Part shown: positions 36,530 to 45,041 of the stretch, piece by piece
Position numbering within the stretch: the first letter of the stretch is position 1
Layout of the letters: every line of letters begins with the position of its first letter
Assembly (NCBI GenBank): GCA_964544635.1
Contig: CAZJCK010000012.1
Location: forward strand, 1-59,192
DNA length: 59,192 bases
DNA from: CAZJCK01 sp964544635
Lineage (GTDB): Bacteria > Zixibacteria > MSB-5A5 > GN15 > FEB-12
Direction: 5' to 3'
Made by a program: the position numbers and the translations under genes
Notes under the pieces: generated by a model
The model's database searches: none
Seen by the model: only the letters and a program-made list of their open reading frames with translations
Told to the model about the DNA's origin: nothing

Positions 36530-36552
36530 CCCACCGCGCTTCGCGCGGTGGG
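36530..36552. repeat. GCGC extragenic hairpin, copy 1
   Basis: Perfect 10-bp stem CCCACCGCGC / GCGCGGTGGG with a 3-base apex. Related hairpins containing GCGCGAAGCGCG occur at 43341-43365 and 53194-53217. Confidence 0.7.
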
Positions 36553-36583
36553 CTACATCTCCCGGTGGCCATTCCCGGCATGC

Positions 36584-37318
36584 TTACAAGCCAAACTTTT
36601 TCCAGCGTGAGAGGACCAGTTCGGCGAATTCGCCGACTTTCTCGCACACCTTTTGGCGGTACTCTTTGGATTTTTCGATATCGAATTCGGGATAGCCCTC
36701 TCCCTCACGCGACAACAAAATCGAGCCGGGGACGGGGTACACGTCGGCGCCCGGTCGGAACCACCAGGCCAGGTCTTTGTCGAACTGGCTCTTGTCGGCC
36801 AGTTTCGGATCGACCGCCTGCACCATCGCGGTTTCGTCGGTGCCGGCATGGCCGCCGGCGTGACCGAAAAACTCGTTGGTCATCGTGGCGCACAGTTCCC
36901 ACCAGTGAATGACCGCGATGTTGGCGCGGTGCTCGTGATGGAAGTCGCGGGCGACCTCTTTGAGCGCCGAGCTGTTGCCGCCGTGACCGTTCATCAGTAT
37001 GACATTTTTGAAGCCGTGATCGACGAACGAATCGAGGATGTTGTGAATATAGGCCTGGAACACGTCGGGATCGATCGTCGAACCGCCGGGATACCAGTAG
37101 AGCGACTTGGTGATACCGTAGTTGACGGTCGGTGCGACGAGCGCGTCGATCCGTTCGCAGATACCGTCGGCAATCGTCTCGGGAATGATATTGTCGGTAC
37201 CGAGGCAGGCGGAACCGTGACCCTCCATCGTACCGATGGGCAGAATCACGGTGTTGATTTTGTCAGGGACTAGCTCGCGGAAGGTGAGCCAGTTGAGACG
37301 CTGGATGTGGCGTTCCAT
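36584..37318 (-). CDS. Creatininase-family amidohydrolase
   Basis: 244 residues. Family metal-site motifs are visible: 'LPIGTMEGHGSACLGTDN' (Glu/His/Asp ligands), 'LMNGHGGN' and 'HAGGHAGTDETAM', where the last usually reads HAGExETS. The family includes creatininase, F420 and mycofactocin-related peptidases; the substrate cannot be told here. It is 6 bp downstream of the DUF2064-like gene on the same strand, so probably one operon. Confidence 0.85.
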   Translation of the reverse strand: MERHIQRLNWLTFRELVPDKINTVILPIGTMEGHGSACLGTDNIIPETIADGICERIDALVAPTVNYGITKSLYWYPGGSTIDPDVFQAYIHNILDSFVDHGFKNVILMNGHGGNSSALKEVARDFHHEHRANIAVIHWWELCATMTNEFFGHAGGHAGTDETAMVQAVDPKLADKSQFDKDLAWWFRPGADVYPVPGSILLSREGEGYPEFDIEKSKEYRQKVCEKVGEFAELVLSRWKKFGL

Positions 37319-37324
37319 GCGTGC

Positions 37325-38071
37325 CTATTCCAGAAGCGCGAGGATGCGCTCCATGACTTTTTCGGTTTCGACGCAGATGTCTGTTTCGCCCTCGAAGCGG
37401 AACTGGTTGATGTCGCGCACCATGAATTCGATATCTTCGGTTTGTTCGACGGCGTACCAGATCTCGAGTTCCGACCATGAGAGGCCGCGCTCGGAAAGCG
37501 CCGCCGCCACCTCGGAATAGATCTTCGGTGATTTCCAGTCGAAGTCGGCCAGCTTGATATGGTAGGACCCGGCCATACCGATCACATAATAGCGACCATC
37601 GGGGGTCGGCCCGAAAACGGCATCCGCTTCGTTGAGCACGTTCAGGGCGGTGCGCATCATGCGGGGAGTGATGGTCGGGGTGCGGCTGCCGACGACAATG
37701 ACGCGGTCGTGGCCCTCGGCGAAGCAGTCCTGGAAAACCTGTTCGATACGAATCCCCCAGCGTTCCTTCTTGAGTGGGACCACACTGAAGTTGTGCTTGA
37801 GGCGGTGCAGTTGGGCGCCGGTCAGCTTGTTCTGGAGGAAGTCGACGACGACCCTGACGAGCCGTTTGCGGTCAGCCGTGTCGATATGGTACAGGCGCAC
37901 CTCGGTGTCGTCGACCTGCAGGGCATGATCGATGATATCGGTAATGAATGCCTGGTGGAGGATGCGGAGATTATCTCCCTTGATGAGACCGAAGTCCATC
38001 GACGAACCGTCCTCGAACGGTTCCTGTATACACACCGCTATTGCGGAATTATGATTCTTTGCAGACGCCAT
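37325..38071 (-). CDS. Degenerate DUF2064/TIGR04282-like glycosyltransferase-fold protein
   Basis: 248 residues. The centre resembles the GT-A-like DUF2064 family: 'RIEQVFQDCFAEGHDRVIVVGSRTPTITPRMMRTAL' and 'ADAVFGPTPDGRYYVIGM'. In typical members the motif is GSDxP, with the Asp binding metal; here it is GSRTP. The N-terminal 'GxVKTRL' nucleotide loop is also absent. It is therefore probably not a standard nucleotidyl/glycosyltransferase, or has changed substrate. It is adjacent to the creatininase-family gene (6-bp gap). Confidence 0.65.
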   Translation of the reverse strand: MASAKNHNSAIAVCIQEPFEDGSSMDFGLIKGDNLRILHQAFITDIIDHALQVDDTEVRLYHIDTADRKRLVRVVVDFLQNKLTGAQLHRLKHNFSVVPLKKERWGIRIEQVFQDCFAEGHDRVIVVGSRTPTITPRMMRTALNVLNEADAVFGPTPDGRYYVIGMAGSYHIKLADFDWKSPKIYSEVAAALSERGLSWSELEIWYAVEQTEDIEFMVRDINQFRFEGETDICVETEKVMERILALLE

Positions 38072-38165
38072 TTATCATGCTACTCCATTAGAGTTTGGCA
38101 TTGAATATAGGCAGGCGGTGTGGAGCCGTCAAGGCGGACCGGAATTTTTTCGCGGCTGTTAACGC

Positions 38166-40106
38166 TTATGAAACTTTGCGCAGTTCCTCGATCATCTCGT
38201 CGGGACCGATCACGCCCTGGATGACGCGCTTGACATGGCCCGCGGAATCGAGAATGAGGACGGTTGGCAGTGAGTAGTGCGACATCCCGAACCGTTCCAT
38301 AAACTGTTTGGTCGTTTCACTTTGGGCGGTTTCGAGCTGGATCTTGAGCGGGACGAACCGTTTCGCCGCCTCGATCACCCGTTCGTTCTGGAACGTCTTC
38401 TTGTCCAGCACCTTGCAGTTGACGCACCAGGTGGCCCAGGTATCGATCAAGACCGGTTTATTTTGTTCTTCGGCCAGCGCCAGGCCGGTGGTCAGGTCGG
38501 TCTTCCACGGAATCTCTTCTTTTTGCAGCGCCGTGCCGCCGGAGACCGGGAGCCAGTCGGAGGCGGGCGGCAGGATGAGTCCCTGGCTAATGATAGTGCC
38601 GCCGATCAGGTAGATGCCGACCAGCAGCGCGATCAGGCCGACGAATTTCTTGAGGCGCGGGAAGAACGATGCGTCGGAGGTCAGGCGGTCGAGGCCGCCG
38701 CCGAAGACACCGAGGGCAAGCAGGATGAGGCCGGTCAGGACGGCGGTGAGGGTTGGTGAGATGATACCGGACAGAAAATACATCGCCATCAATAACAGCA
38801 CGAAACCGAAGAATTTCTTGACCTGCTCCATCCATCCACCCGAGCCGGGCAGGGCGTTGATAGCGGACGAAAATGTGCCAATGATCACATAGAGCGTGCC
38901 AAGACCGAGGGCGAAAATGAACAGGGTCAGAAAACCGAGCACCGGTGAGCCGACATTGGCGATGTAGAGCAGGATACCGGCGACGAAGGGTCCGACACAG
39001 GGCGACACAACGAGCGCGGCGACGATGCCCAGTACGATCGAGCCGCCGACGCCTCCGCCGCCACCCTTGGCGCCCAGTTTATTGCGCAGTGACATCGGCA
39101 CCTGGAATTCGTACAGGCCGAACATCGAGAGCGAGAAGATGACGAAGACAATTGAAATGCCGATGACGACACCGGGTAAGGCAAGCCAGGCACCGAAAAC
39201 ACCGCCGACAAGTGAGACGACCAGACCCATGATACCGTAGACCACGGCCATGGTGCCGACATAGAACAGCGACAACACGAAGCCACGTCCGACCGAGCGT
39301 TGCTGCCCGGCGAAGATGCTGACCGTGATCGGAATCATCGGGTAGGTGCAGGGAGAAAACGACAGGAGCAGGCCGGTGACAAAGGCGAGGCCCAACGCCA
39401 GGAAGTAGCCCCAGAAGCCGTGTTCGTCGATCAGTTCCTGGAGGTCGGACCTGGGTGCGACTGCCGCCTGCTCAGTTTCGTCAAGTTGATCGGCCTCAAC
39501 AGTCGGCGGCGCCGATTCGATGTCGGCAAAAATTGACTGATGGGCCGGGGCGCCCTCTTCCCCGACTGTTATTGCCAGGCTGAGCTCCCTGGTCTGGGGG
39601 GCAGCACAGGTCTGGTCGTCGCAGGCCTGGTAACGAACGGCAACCGGCAACGAGTAGTCACCGTCGGCGACGGTACCCGGTACTGTAATTTTGAACGGTA
39701 CAACGACCTCACCGTCGTACAGCGACATCAGCTCCCCGAGCAGTTGCATGTCGTGGCCCGACGGGAACCGGAAGCTGTGCGGCGCGATACCCTGGACAGT
39801 GTCGGCGGTTATGGTGGCCGGGATGAGGAAGTCCTGGTACGGCAGGACGGAATTGATGTGCCAGCCGCGGTCGATGTTGATAATGACAGCGGCATCGTAG
39901 CTGTTACCGGCGGCAACCGATTCTCGCGAGAGCAAAACGCGGGCGCTGACAACATCACGTCCGGGGGGCGCGGCGATCGAACCACCTCCGAACGGATCGG
40001 CTTGGGAACTCACGCCGGCTGGCAGCAGGCCGACAAGAGTCAATGTCGTGAGAAGCAGAAGTGAAGCAGCGAGATGTTTGGTTGGGCGACCGATTATCAT
40101 GCTCAT
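38166..40106 (-). CDS. dsbD: Protein-disulfide reductase DsbD
   Basis: 646 residues in the standard three-part layout. A signal peptide and periplasmic alpha domain with a Cys pair ('ACDDQTCAAP', ~155-165) come first. The eight-helix transmembrane beta domain (~230-500) carries its two conserved Cys ('LSFSPCTYPMIP' and 'VVSPCVGPFVAG'). The C-terminal thioredoxin-like gamma domain has 'WATWCVNCKVLDKKTF' (~555). It passes electrons from cytoplasmic thioredoxin to periplasmic disulfide isomerases and cytochrome maturation. The Cys-rich exported proteins in this window are plausible beneficiaries. trxA lies 2.6 kb away on the same strand. Confidence 0.9.
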   Translation of the reverse strand: MSMIIGRPTKHLAASLLLLTTLTLVGLLPAGVSSQADPFGGGSIAAPPGRDVVSARVLLSRESVAAGNSYDAAVIINIDRGWHINSVLPYQDFLIPATITADTVQGIAPHSFRFPSGHDMQLLGELMSLYDGEVVVPFKITVPGTVADGDYSLPVAVRYQACDDQTCAAPQTRELSLAITVGEEGAPAHQSIFADIESAPPTVEADQLDETEQAAVAPRSDLQELIDEHGFWGYFLALGLAFVTGLLLSFSPCTYPMIPITVSIFAGQQRSVGRGFVLSLFYVGTMAVVYGIMGLVVSLVGGVFGAWLALPGVVIGISIVFVIFSLSMFGLYEFQVPMSLRNKLGAKGGGGGVGGSIVLGIVAALVVSPCVGPFVAGILLYIANVGSPVLGFLTLFIFALGLGTLYVIIGTFSSAINALPGSGGWMEQVKKFFGFVLLLMAMYFLSGIISPTLTAVLTGLILLALGVFGGGLDRLTSDASFFPRLKKFVGLIALLVGIYLIGGTIISQGLILPPASDWLPVSGGTALQKEEIPWKTDLTTGLALAEEQNKPVLIDTWATWCVNCKVLDKKTFQNERVIEAAKRFVPLKIQLETAQSETTKQFMERFGMSHYSLPTVLILDSAGHVKRVIQGVIGPDEMIEELRKVS

Positions 40107-40226
40107 ACCTGGAGTTTCGTGTTATCTGTCAGACGCCAAGGTAAGCGGCGCGGCTCTGCCGGGGCAAGCATTACCCGAGGCACACCTGTCTGTCGCCATA
40201 TTGTAACCGGTGATGGTGGGAAAAGT

Positions 40227-41492
40227 TCACTGCCGCGCTTTGCTCTTGACCTGCTCGATGATCTCGTTTTTGAGCAGGTTGAGCAGTCGCTCGGTGTCGA
40301 TTTTTTCAATAATACGGGCGGCAAGTTTTTCGGCAAGGCGGTCGGCGAATTCGCGGGTGAAGATACGGAGCTGTTCTTCGTTGAGGCGGTCGACGGTTTC
40401 CTCCCAGGTCAGCTTGCTGCTCTTCTGCGCTTGGGGCTGCGGCGCCGGTGCGGTCTGGACATCGATTTCCGGCTCAACGTGGCGCAGGTTCTCCAATTCG
40501 CGCTTGAACTCGTCGATATACTTGTCAACCTGTCCCTCTTTATTCTTCGCCGTGGCCGATTGCTCTGGTTTGGACTGCGACTGGCCGGGACCGGGTGTCT
40601 GCGGATCGACAAAGGTCGAGTTATCCTGGAACTGCAGGCTGTCGTCGGCCGGGGCCGGCGGTTGCTGCTTGTCGGGCTGGTGCACCGGCTCCTTGCCGAT
40701 CTTGGCCGCTTCGTTCTGCAGCGAATTCATGAACCAGTGATAGTCGTGTACGTGTGATTCCGGAAGATCCGGCTCGGCGGCATCGGGATTGGTGACACCG
40801 TAGGCGTTATCGAGAATATCAAGACCGTCGCTGTCGGCCTCGGCGGCAGCCGGTTTTTCGGCGCTGGGGCGACGGATATCGGTCTGCTCTTCTTCGATAC
40901 GAATGGCCTCTACCCGACCGCTTTCGGCGGTGGTGTCGTGATCGTCATCATAGCCCACGACCCGCTGGTCCTGCTTGCGCTGATCTTTACGTTTGGTGAT
41001 CTGGGTCTTATCCATGACTTCGGAGTCGGTCACATCCAGATCGCTCTCGGGAGCATCGAGCCCAAGGGCGGCATCGAGGAAATCGTCCTCAAGCGCACCG
41101 TCACCAAGCGGGTTGTCGTCTTTGGGCTTCAAAGCCGCGCTGCTGCCGGTGAAGACCGTCACCTTGTCGAGCAGTTCTTTCGGTTCGAACGGTTTGGGGA
41201 CGATGACTTCGGCCGGGACGCCTTCCGGCGGGGCGCTCTTGTCGGCGAAGATGAGGGTGGGAATTGAGGCGGTTCGGGCATCTAGCTTGATCTGTTCGAA
41301 GAAGGGGCGCTGGCCGGAGCCTTCGATATCGGCGCCGACGAGCATGACATCCGGTCGGGCGTGATCGAGTACTTCCCGTGCCCGGCTGGAGTCGGCGACG
41401 CCGATCACCTCGTAGCCGTTTTGACGCAGGACGGTTTCGGCGACGCCGCGGACGGCGTCGGAGTTCTCTACCACCAGAATTCGTTTAGGCAC
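40227..41492 (-). CDS. Receiver-like protein with degenerate phosphorylation site
   Basis: 421 residues. The N-terminal ~120 residues fold like a response-regulator receiver ('KRILVVENSDAVRGVAETVL', 'VIVPKPFEPKELLDKV' with the conserved Lys). The acidic pocket reads E-N instead of D-D, and the residue at the acceptor position is Gly53 in 'DVMLVGADIEG' unless Asp55 substitutes. A long low-complexity acidic/Pro/Gln linker (~125-345) leads to a conserved-looking helical C-terminus ('LTWEETVDRLNEEQLRIFTREFADRLAEKL', ~370-421). Probably a phosphorylation-independent adaptor. It ends 9 bp after the rhomboid gene on the same strand. Confidence 0.65.
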   Translation of the reverse strand: MPKRILVVENSDAVRGVAETVLRQNGYEVIGVADSSRAREVLDHARPDVMLVGADIEGSGQRPFFEQIKLDARTASIPTLIFADKSAPPEGVPAEVIVPKPFEPKELLDKVTVFTGSSAALKPKDDNPLGDGALEDDFLDAALGLDAPESDLDVTDSEVMDKTQITKRKDQRKQDQRVVGYDDDHDTTAESGRVEAIRIEEEQTDIRRPSAEKPAAAEADSDGLDILDNAYGVTNPDAAEPDLPESHVHDYHWFMNSLQNEAAKIGKEPVHQPDKQQPPAPADDSLQFQDNSTFVDPQTPGPGQSQSKPEQSATAKNKEGQVDKYIDEFKRELENLRHVEPEIDVQTAPAPQPQAQKSSKLTWEETVDRLNEEQLRIFTREFADRLAEKLAARIIEKIDTERLLNLLKNEIIEQVKSKARQ

Positions 41493-41501
41493 GTCAATTC
41501 C

Positions 41502-42332
41502 TCAGTCTTTCATCTGCTTTTTCGACAGGTGCGATGATGCCTCTTCGAGGAACTTTCTATCTTCTTTGCTGATATTCTCGATGCCGACGTCGTTGATCTT
41601 GTCGAGAATGTCATCCACCCGCTTCATTATTTCTTCGGCCTGTTGGCGATTTTTCTCCAGTTTGGCCTCCTGCCGCTTGTACTTCATCTCCTTGACTTTA
41701 CGCCCGAACGAAAGCCATCGCCAGTCCATCTTCAGGAAGATGAGACCGAACAGGGCGCCGCCGAGGTGGGCCATGTGGGCGACATTGGAGCCACCGAAGA
41801 GAAAGCCCAGGATCATGAAGCCCGGCACGAAGTATTTTACCTTGATGGGAAAAAGGAAGTAAAGATAAATATGCCGGTTGGGAAACATGATCCAGTAGGC
41901 GGCGAAGACCGCGTAGATGGCGCCGGAGGCGCCGATAACCGGCTGCGGCTGGTCGTAGTTGACCATGAGTACAAGCAGGGCGCCGGCGAGGCCGGCGAGG
42001 ATATAGAAACGGGCGAAACGCCTGGTCCCCCAGGTGTTCTCGATCTCGGTGCCGAACATCCAGAGGGCGAACATATTGAAGAACAGATGAAAAAAGCCGC
42101 CATGCAGGAACATGTAGGTGAACGGCTGGTAGAGCAGGTTGGGGAATTCAGAGAAAAAGCGGGCCGGGGCCAGGCCGGCAATAGCGGTCAGCTCGGGCCA
42201 GATATACTGCAGGACAAAAACGCCACCATTGACCAGCAGCATGACCTTGATAAAAGGTGACAGCAGGCCGGGGCCGAACTGAAAGCTGCGGCGTTGCGGC
42301 CGCTCGTCGTCATCATACCAGTTTGGTCTCAT
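41502..42332 (-). CDS. Rhomboid-family intramembrane serine protease
   Basis: 276 residues. Six transmembrane segments with the family marks: 'GGFFHLFFNMFALWMFG' (HxxxN oxyanion-type motif), 'IGASGAIYAVFAAY' (catalytic Ser in GASG, ~136) and 'AHMAHLGGALFG' (catalytic His). A charged, helical cytoplasmic tail of ~75 residues follows. It would cleave transmembrane helices; substrates are unknown. It follows the small UGA-containing ORF by ~50 bp and is 9 bp upstream of the receiver-like gene. Confidence 0.9.
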   Translation of the reverse strand: MRPNWYDDDERPQRRSFQFGPGLLSPFIKVMLLVNGGVFVLQYIWPELTAIAGLAPARFFSEFPNLLYQPFTYMFLHGGFFHLFFNMFALWMFGTEIENTWGTRRFARFYILAGLAGALLVLMVNYDQPQPVIGASGAIYAVFAAYWIMFPNRHIYLYFLFPIKVKYFVPGFMILGFLFGGSNVAHMAHLGGALFGLIFLKMDWRWLSFGRKVKEMKYKRQEAKLEKNRQQAEEIMKRVDDILDKINDVGIENISKEDRKFLEEASSHLSKKQMKD

Positions 42333-42383
42333 TGGTTATCGTATCGGCAAGACAGTTACAGTTTGTAAGGGCGGCGATTATGG

Positions 42384-42581
42384 TTACCGCTTGTCATCGG
42401 TTGTACCGCTCGAACCTGCTGGTGGTTGCGATTCGGTCGATTTGGTTGTCTTATCTTCACCCGGAAGATTGCATTGGCTGGTTGCTCAGCCGCCGACGCC
42501 GAATTTAGGGAATACCTTGGTGACGAGGAAGAGCCAGATTGCGATGACCGCAATCAATGATATGATGTCGTACCAGTCCAT
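42384..42581 (-). CDS. Candidate small membrane selenoprotein (in-frame UGA)
   Basis: ATG 42581 opens a frame of a short N-terminus (MDWYD), one transmembrane helix ('IISLIAVIAIWLFLVTKVF'), then 'PKFGVGG' and TGA at 42488-42486. The same frame continues for 33 codons to TAA, starting ATSQC and ending TTDDKR, hydrophilic and protein-like. With UGA read as Sec the product is 65 residues with a U-x4-C pair. Beginning 16 nt after the UGA there is a 17-nt hairpin, ATCTTC-CGGGT-GAAGAT (42469-42453), whose G-containing loop starts 22 nt after the UGA. That spacing fits bacterial SECIS elements. trxA is the next gene upstream. If UGA is a true stop the gene is a 31-residue membrane peptide. No Sec machinery gene is in the window. 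Confidence 0.5.
42453..42469 (-). promoter_or_regulatory. Candidate bacterial SECIS hairpin
   Basis: Six perfect base pairs (ATCTTC with GAAGAT) and a CGGGT loop, lying 16-33 nt downstream of the in-frame UGA of the small ORF. Position and a G at the second loop base fit the bacterial SECIS consensus; the short, AU-rich stem makes it only a candidate. Confidence 0.4.
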
Positions 42582-42700
42582 GTCGTTCCACCGGGTGCCG
42601 CGGGACGGACCTGTATGGCCGGTCCCGTCTGGTTTTAAAGTGTCCAATTACTGGAATATGTGCAACCACAAAAAGTTCCGTGGTGGCAGTGTAGAGACAG

Positions 42701-42731
42701 AAAAAGGCCGGTAATTGTGCAATTACCGGCC
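42701..42731 (-). terminator. Rho-independent terminator of trxA
   Basis: Perfect 11-bp stem GGCCGGTAATT / AATTACCGGCC with a GTGC loop, followed on the minus strand by a T-run. It separates trxA from the small UGA-containing ORF, which therefore needs its own promoter in 42582-42700. Confidence 0.9.
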
Positions 42732-42757
42732 TGAATACTTGTCAACCGGTCGTCGGA

Positions 42758-43084
42758 TCAGGCGAGAACCTTGTCGACGCGGGCGGTCAACTGCGATTTC
42801 GGGATAGCGCCGGTCACCTGGTCGACCACCTCGCCGTTGCGGAAGAACAGGAGCGACGGAATAGACATAATATTGTACTTACCGGCAGTCTTGTTGTTGG
42901 CATCGACATCGAGCTTGGTCACTTTGACCTTGTCGCTGTACTCGCTGGCGACCTCTTCGAGGATCGGGGCGATCATCTTGCACGGACCGCACCAGGTCGC
43001 CCAGAAGTCGACGATGACCGGTTTATCTGACTGCAGAACTTCCTGTTCGAAGGAATCGTCAGTAATGTCGATAGGCTTGCTCAT
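42758..43084 (-). CDS. trxA: Thioredoxin
   Basis: 108 residues with the classic active site WCGPCK (Cys32 and Cys35), 'DFWATWCGPC', a cis-Pro in 'IMSIPSLLFF' and 'GAIPKSQL' at the end. General cytoplasmic dithiol reductant and electron donor to DsbD, encoded nearby. GGAGG precedes ATG 43084 ('CTGGAGGTTTATAA'). It is monocistronic, ending at a strong terminator. Confidence 0.97.
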   Translation of the reverse strand: MSKPIDITDDSFEQEVLQSDKPVIVDFWATWCGPCKMIAPILEEVASEYSDKVKVTKLDVDANNKTAGKYNIMSIPSLLFFRNGEVVDQVTGAIPKSQLTARVDKVLA

Positions 43085-43403
43085 TTATAAACCTCCAGAA
43101 TTGGGCGGCTGTTGTCCGGCCGCGAGGTACATGTTTCTTTTCTGTTTTGCTACAACAAAGGACGGTTCCGCCGGTTCCGGATGGTATTCGGGGTTGACGG
43201 AAAATCGCCCAATGGGTCAAGATATACAGAAATGGTGGTGAGGCAAGGGGAAAGAGGGGGGGGGCGATGAGGGCTCGTCAGGTAGTCGGAGGCGAAGACA
43301 GCGCGCACGGGGACGTACGCGCTGCACACATACAAAGAAACCCGCTGCGCGAAGCGCGCTGTGGAAGGCCCGGACAGACCGTCACGACCGCAAGGATCCT
43401 GAG
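43085..43403. repeat. Intergenic repeat cluster between nhaA and trxA
   Basis: No convincing gene. It holds the GGACGT-centred repeat (43301-43330), the GCGCGAAGCGCG hairpin (43341-43365), a run of G around 43255-43263 and a 'GACCGCAAGGATCCTGAGC' unit (43386-43404) that resembles sequence at 53309-53336. The cluster abuts the nhaA stop codon. trxA promoter signals should lie near 43100-43200. Confidence 0.6.
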
Positions 43404-44717
43404 CTACGAAGTTTGTTTGGGTTTGCCGACGTAGAGGATGGCGAGGCCAAAGATAGCCGCGACGGCGGAGGCGCCGAGGATGCCAACTTTCGAGGCGTTA
43501 AGCAACTCACCGTCAAACGCCAGTCCGGCGATGAACAGGGCCATCGTAAAGCCGATGCCGGCCAGAAAGCCGCCGCCTATAATATGCCGCCAGGTCAGTG
43601 ATGCGGGCAATGTGGCCAGGCCAACGCGCACGGCAATGAGTGCCAGCAGGGTGATACCGAGCGGCTTGCCAAGCGCAAGGCCGGCGGCGGTGGCGACGGC
43701 AACAGGATGGGCGAAATCAGAAATCGAAAACGGGACCCCGGCATTGGCCAGCGCAAAGACCGGCATGATGAAGAAGGCGACCCAGGGGTGCAGCACATTT
43801 TCCAGGTATTCCAACGGCGAGATGGTCTGGCGAATAGCGATGCTGGCGCCGCGAACCGCGACTGGGCGGTCGTGGTGGACGCGATTGTCGCCTTCGAAGG
43901 TGCGTTGGAGCCAGTTGAGTATCTCCCCGATACGTCCGGGCGAACGATGGCTTGAGGTCGGTGTCAGCATTCCGAGAATGACACCGGCGATGGTGGCGTG
44001 GACACCCGATTCGTGAAAGGCCAGCCAGGCCAGGGCGCCGACGACGATATAGACAGTGATACGCTGTACGCCGAGCCGTTGCAGGGCGACCACGGCGGCA
44101 ATGCCGACGACGCCGAGCGCCAGTGAAATCAGGTTGATCGAGTCGGTGTAACCGATGGCTATGACCATGATGGCGCCGATATCATCGGCGATAGCCAGTG
44201 ACAGGATCATGACCCGGAGGCCGTGGGGGACGCGTTTGCCGAGGATAGCCATACAGCCGACGACGAAAGCGATATCGGTCGCCATCGGGACACCCCAGCC
44301 GCGGATACCCGGTTCACCCCACTGCAGGGCGAGATAGATACCGGCCGGGACAACCATCCCGCCGATTGCCGCCACCAGCGGCAGGGCGGCGCTACGGGGG
44401 CTGCGCAGTTCGCCGAGCACCAGTTCGCGTTTGACCTCCAGGCCGATGACGAAGAAAAAGATGGCCATGAGGCCGTCGTTGATCCAGTGCTTGAGGGAAT
44501 GCGAAAAATCGATGCTGCCGATCGACAGCCCGACCTTGGTCTTCCAGATGGCGAGGTAGTCGTAGGAAAAGGGCGAGTTGGCCAGCGACAGGGCCACGAT
44601 AGTGCAGACCAGGAGGACGACACCGCCAGCCGCTTGGACATGGATAAAGCGTGTCAACGCTTCGGTCAGACGCTTAAGCGGCGGTAGTGGTATAGTCGTG
44701 TTTTCAGGTTCGGTCAT
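43404..44717 (-). CDS. nhaA: Na+/H+ antiporter NhaA
   Basis: 437 residues from ATG 44717, supported by AGGAAA upstream; the frame opens earlier (44798) without support. Twelve hydrophobic segments. Family hallmarks are 'FFFVIGLEVKRELVLGEL', 'PMATDIAFVVGCMAILG' and 'LAIADDIGAIMVIAIGY', the last carrying the two adjacent Asp that bind Na+/Li+/H+. It exports Na+ in exchange for protons for pH and salt homeostasis. Confidence 0.95.
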   Translation of the reverse strand: MTEPENTTIPLPPLKRLTEALTRFIHVQAAGGVVLLVCTIVALSLANSPFSYDYLAIWKTKVGLSIGSIDFSHSLKHWINDGLMAIFFFVIGLEVKRELVLGELRSPRSAALPLVAAIGGMVVPAGIYLALQWGEPGIRGWGVPMATDIAFVVGCMAILGKRVPHGLRVMILSLAIADDIGAIMVIAIGYTDSINLISLALGVVGIAAVVALQRLGVQRITVYIVVGALAWLAFHESGVHATIAGVILGMLTPTSSHRSPGRIGEILNWLQRTFEGDNRVHHDRPVAVRGASIAIRQTISPLEYLENVLHPWVAFFIMPVFALANAGVPFSISDFAHPVAVATAAGLALGKPLGITLLALIAVRVGLATLPASLTWRHIIGGGFLAGIGFTMALFIAGLAFDGELLNASKVGILGASAVAAIFGLAILYVGKPKQTS

Positions 44718-44912
44718 CGAATGTTTCCTCAGTCTCCTCCGGGCAATTCCGAGCAATTCTGCCTTTGTCAAGATCTGCCCAATGCCTGCGCTGATCAATC
44801 TTTTTCGAGAAACGCCCGGACATAAAAAAAGTTCTCAAAAGCGGCGGCAGGGGTCGTGGGATGCAGTTCCGTGGCACGGCGAATGACCTGCAAGTCGGAA
44901 TCTAACGCCGGC

Positions 44913-44942
44913 AGCGCGCACGAGGACGTACGCGCTCCACGA
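44913..44942. repeat. Dispersed GGACGT-centred repeat, copy 3
   Basis: CGCGCACGAGGACGTACGCG palindrome-like core followed by CTCCAC. It shares CGCGCACG-GGACGTACGCGCT with the copy at 43301. It lies in the ~324-bp gap between nhaA and dtd, which otherwise shows no gene. Confidence 0.65.
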
Positions 44943-45041
44943 GTAATCGTCACAGCCGTGAGGCATTCTCACCGCGCGGAGCGAGGGGCATGCATTGAGG
45001 GCTTTGGATACCGGCGTGATTGCCGTATATTGGCGGCCATT

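Larger units (their letters stand above)
35249..36583. other. Repeat-rich intergenic stretch without convincing genes
   Basis: About 1.3 kb. The first ~600 bp are AT-richer and should contain the promoter of the 1733-aa gene. From ~35870 on the sequence is a mosaic of inverted repeats and dispersed repeat units: a 26-base direct repeat at 36031 and 36361, hairpins near 36155-36180 and 36303-36342, the GGACGT unit at 36109-36136 and the GCGC hairpin at 36530-36552. Open frames here lack coding character. Confidence 0.6.

Noticed and set aside
36000..36560. Possible CRISPR array
   Set aside because: Direct repeats are only two copies 330 bp apart, with no regular spacing or spacers; extragenic palindromes explain them better.
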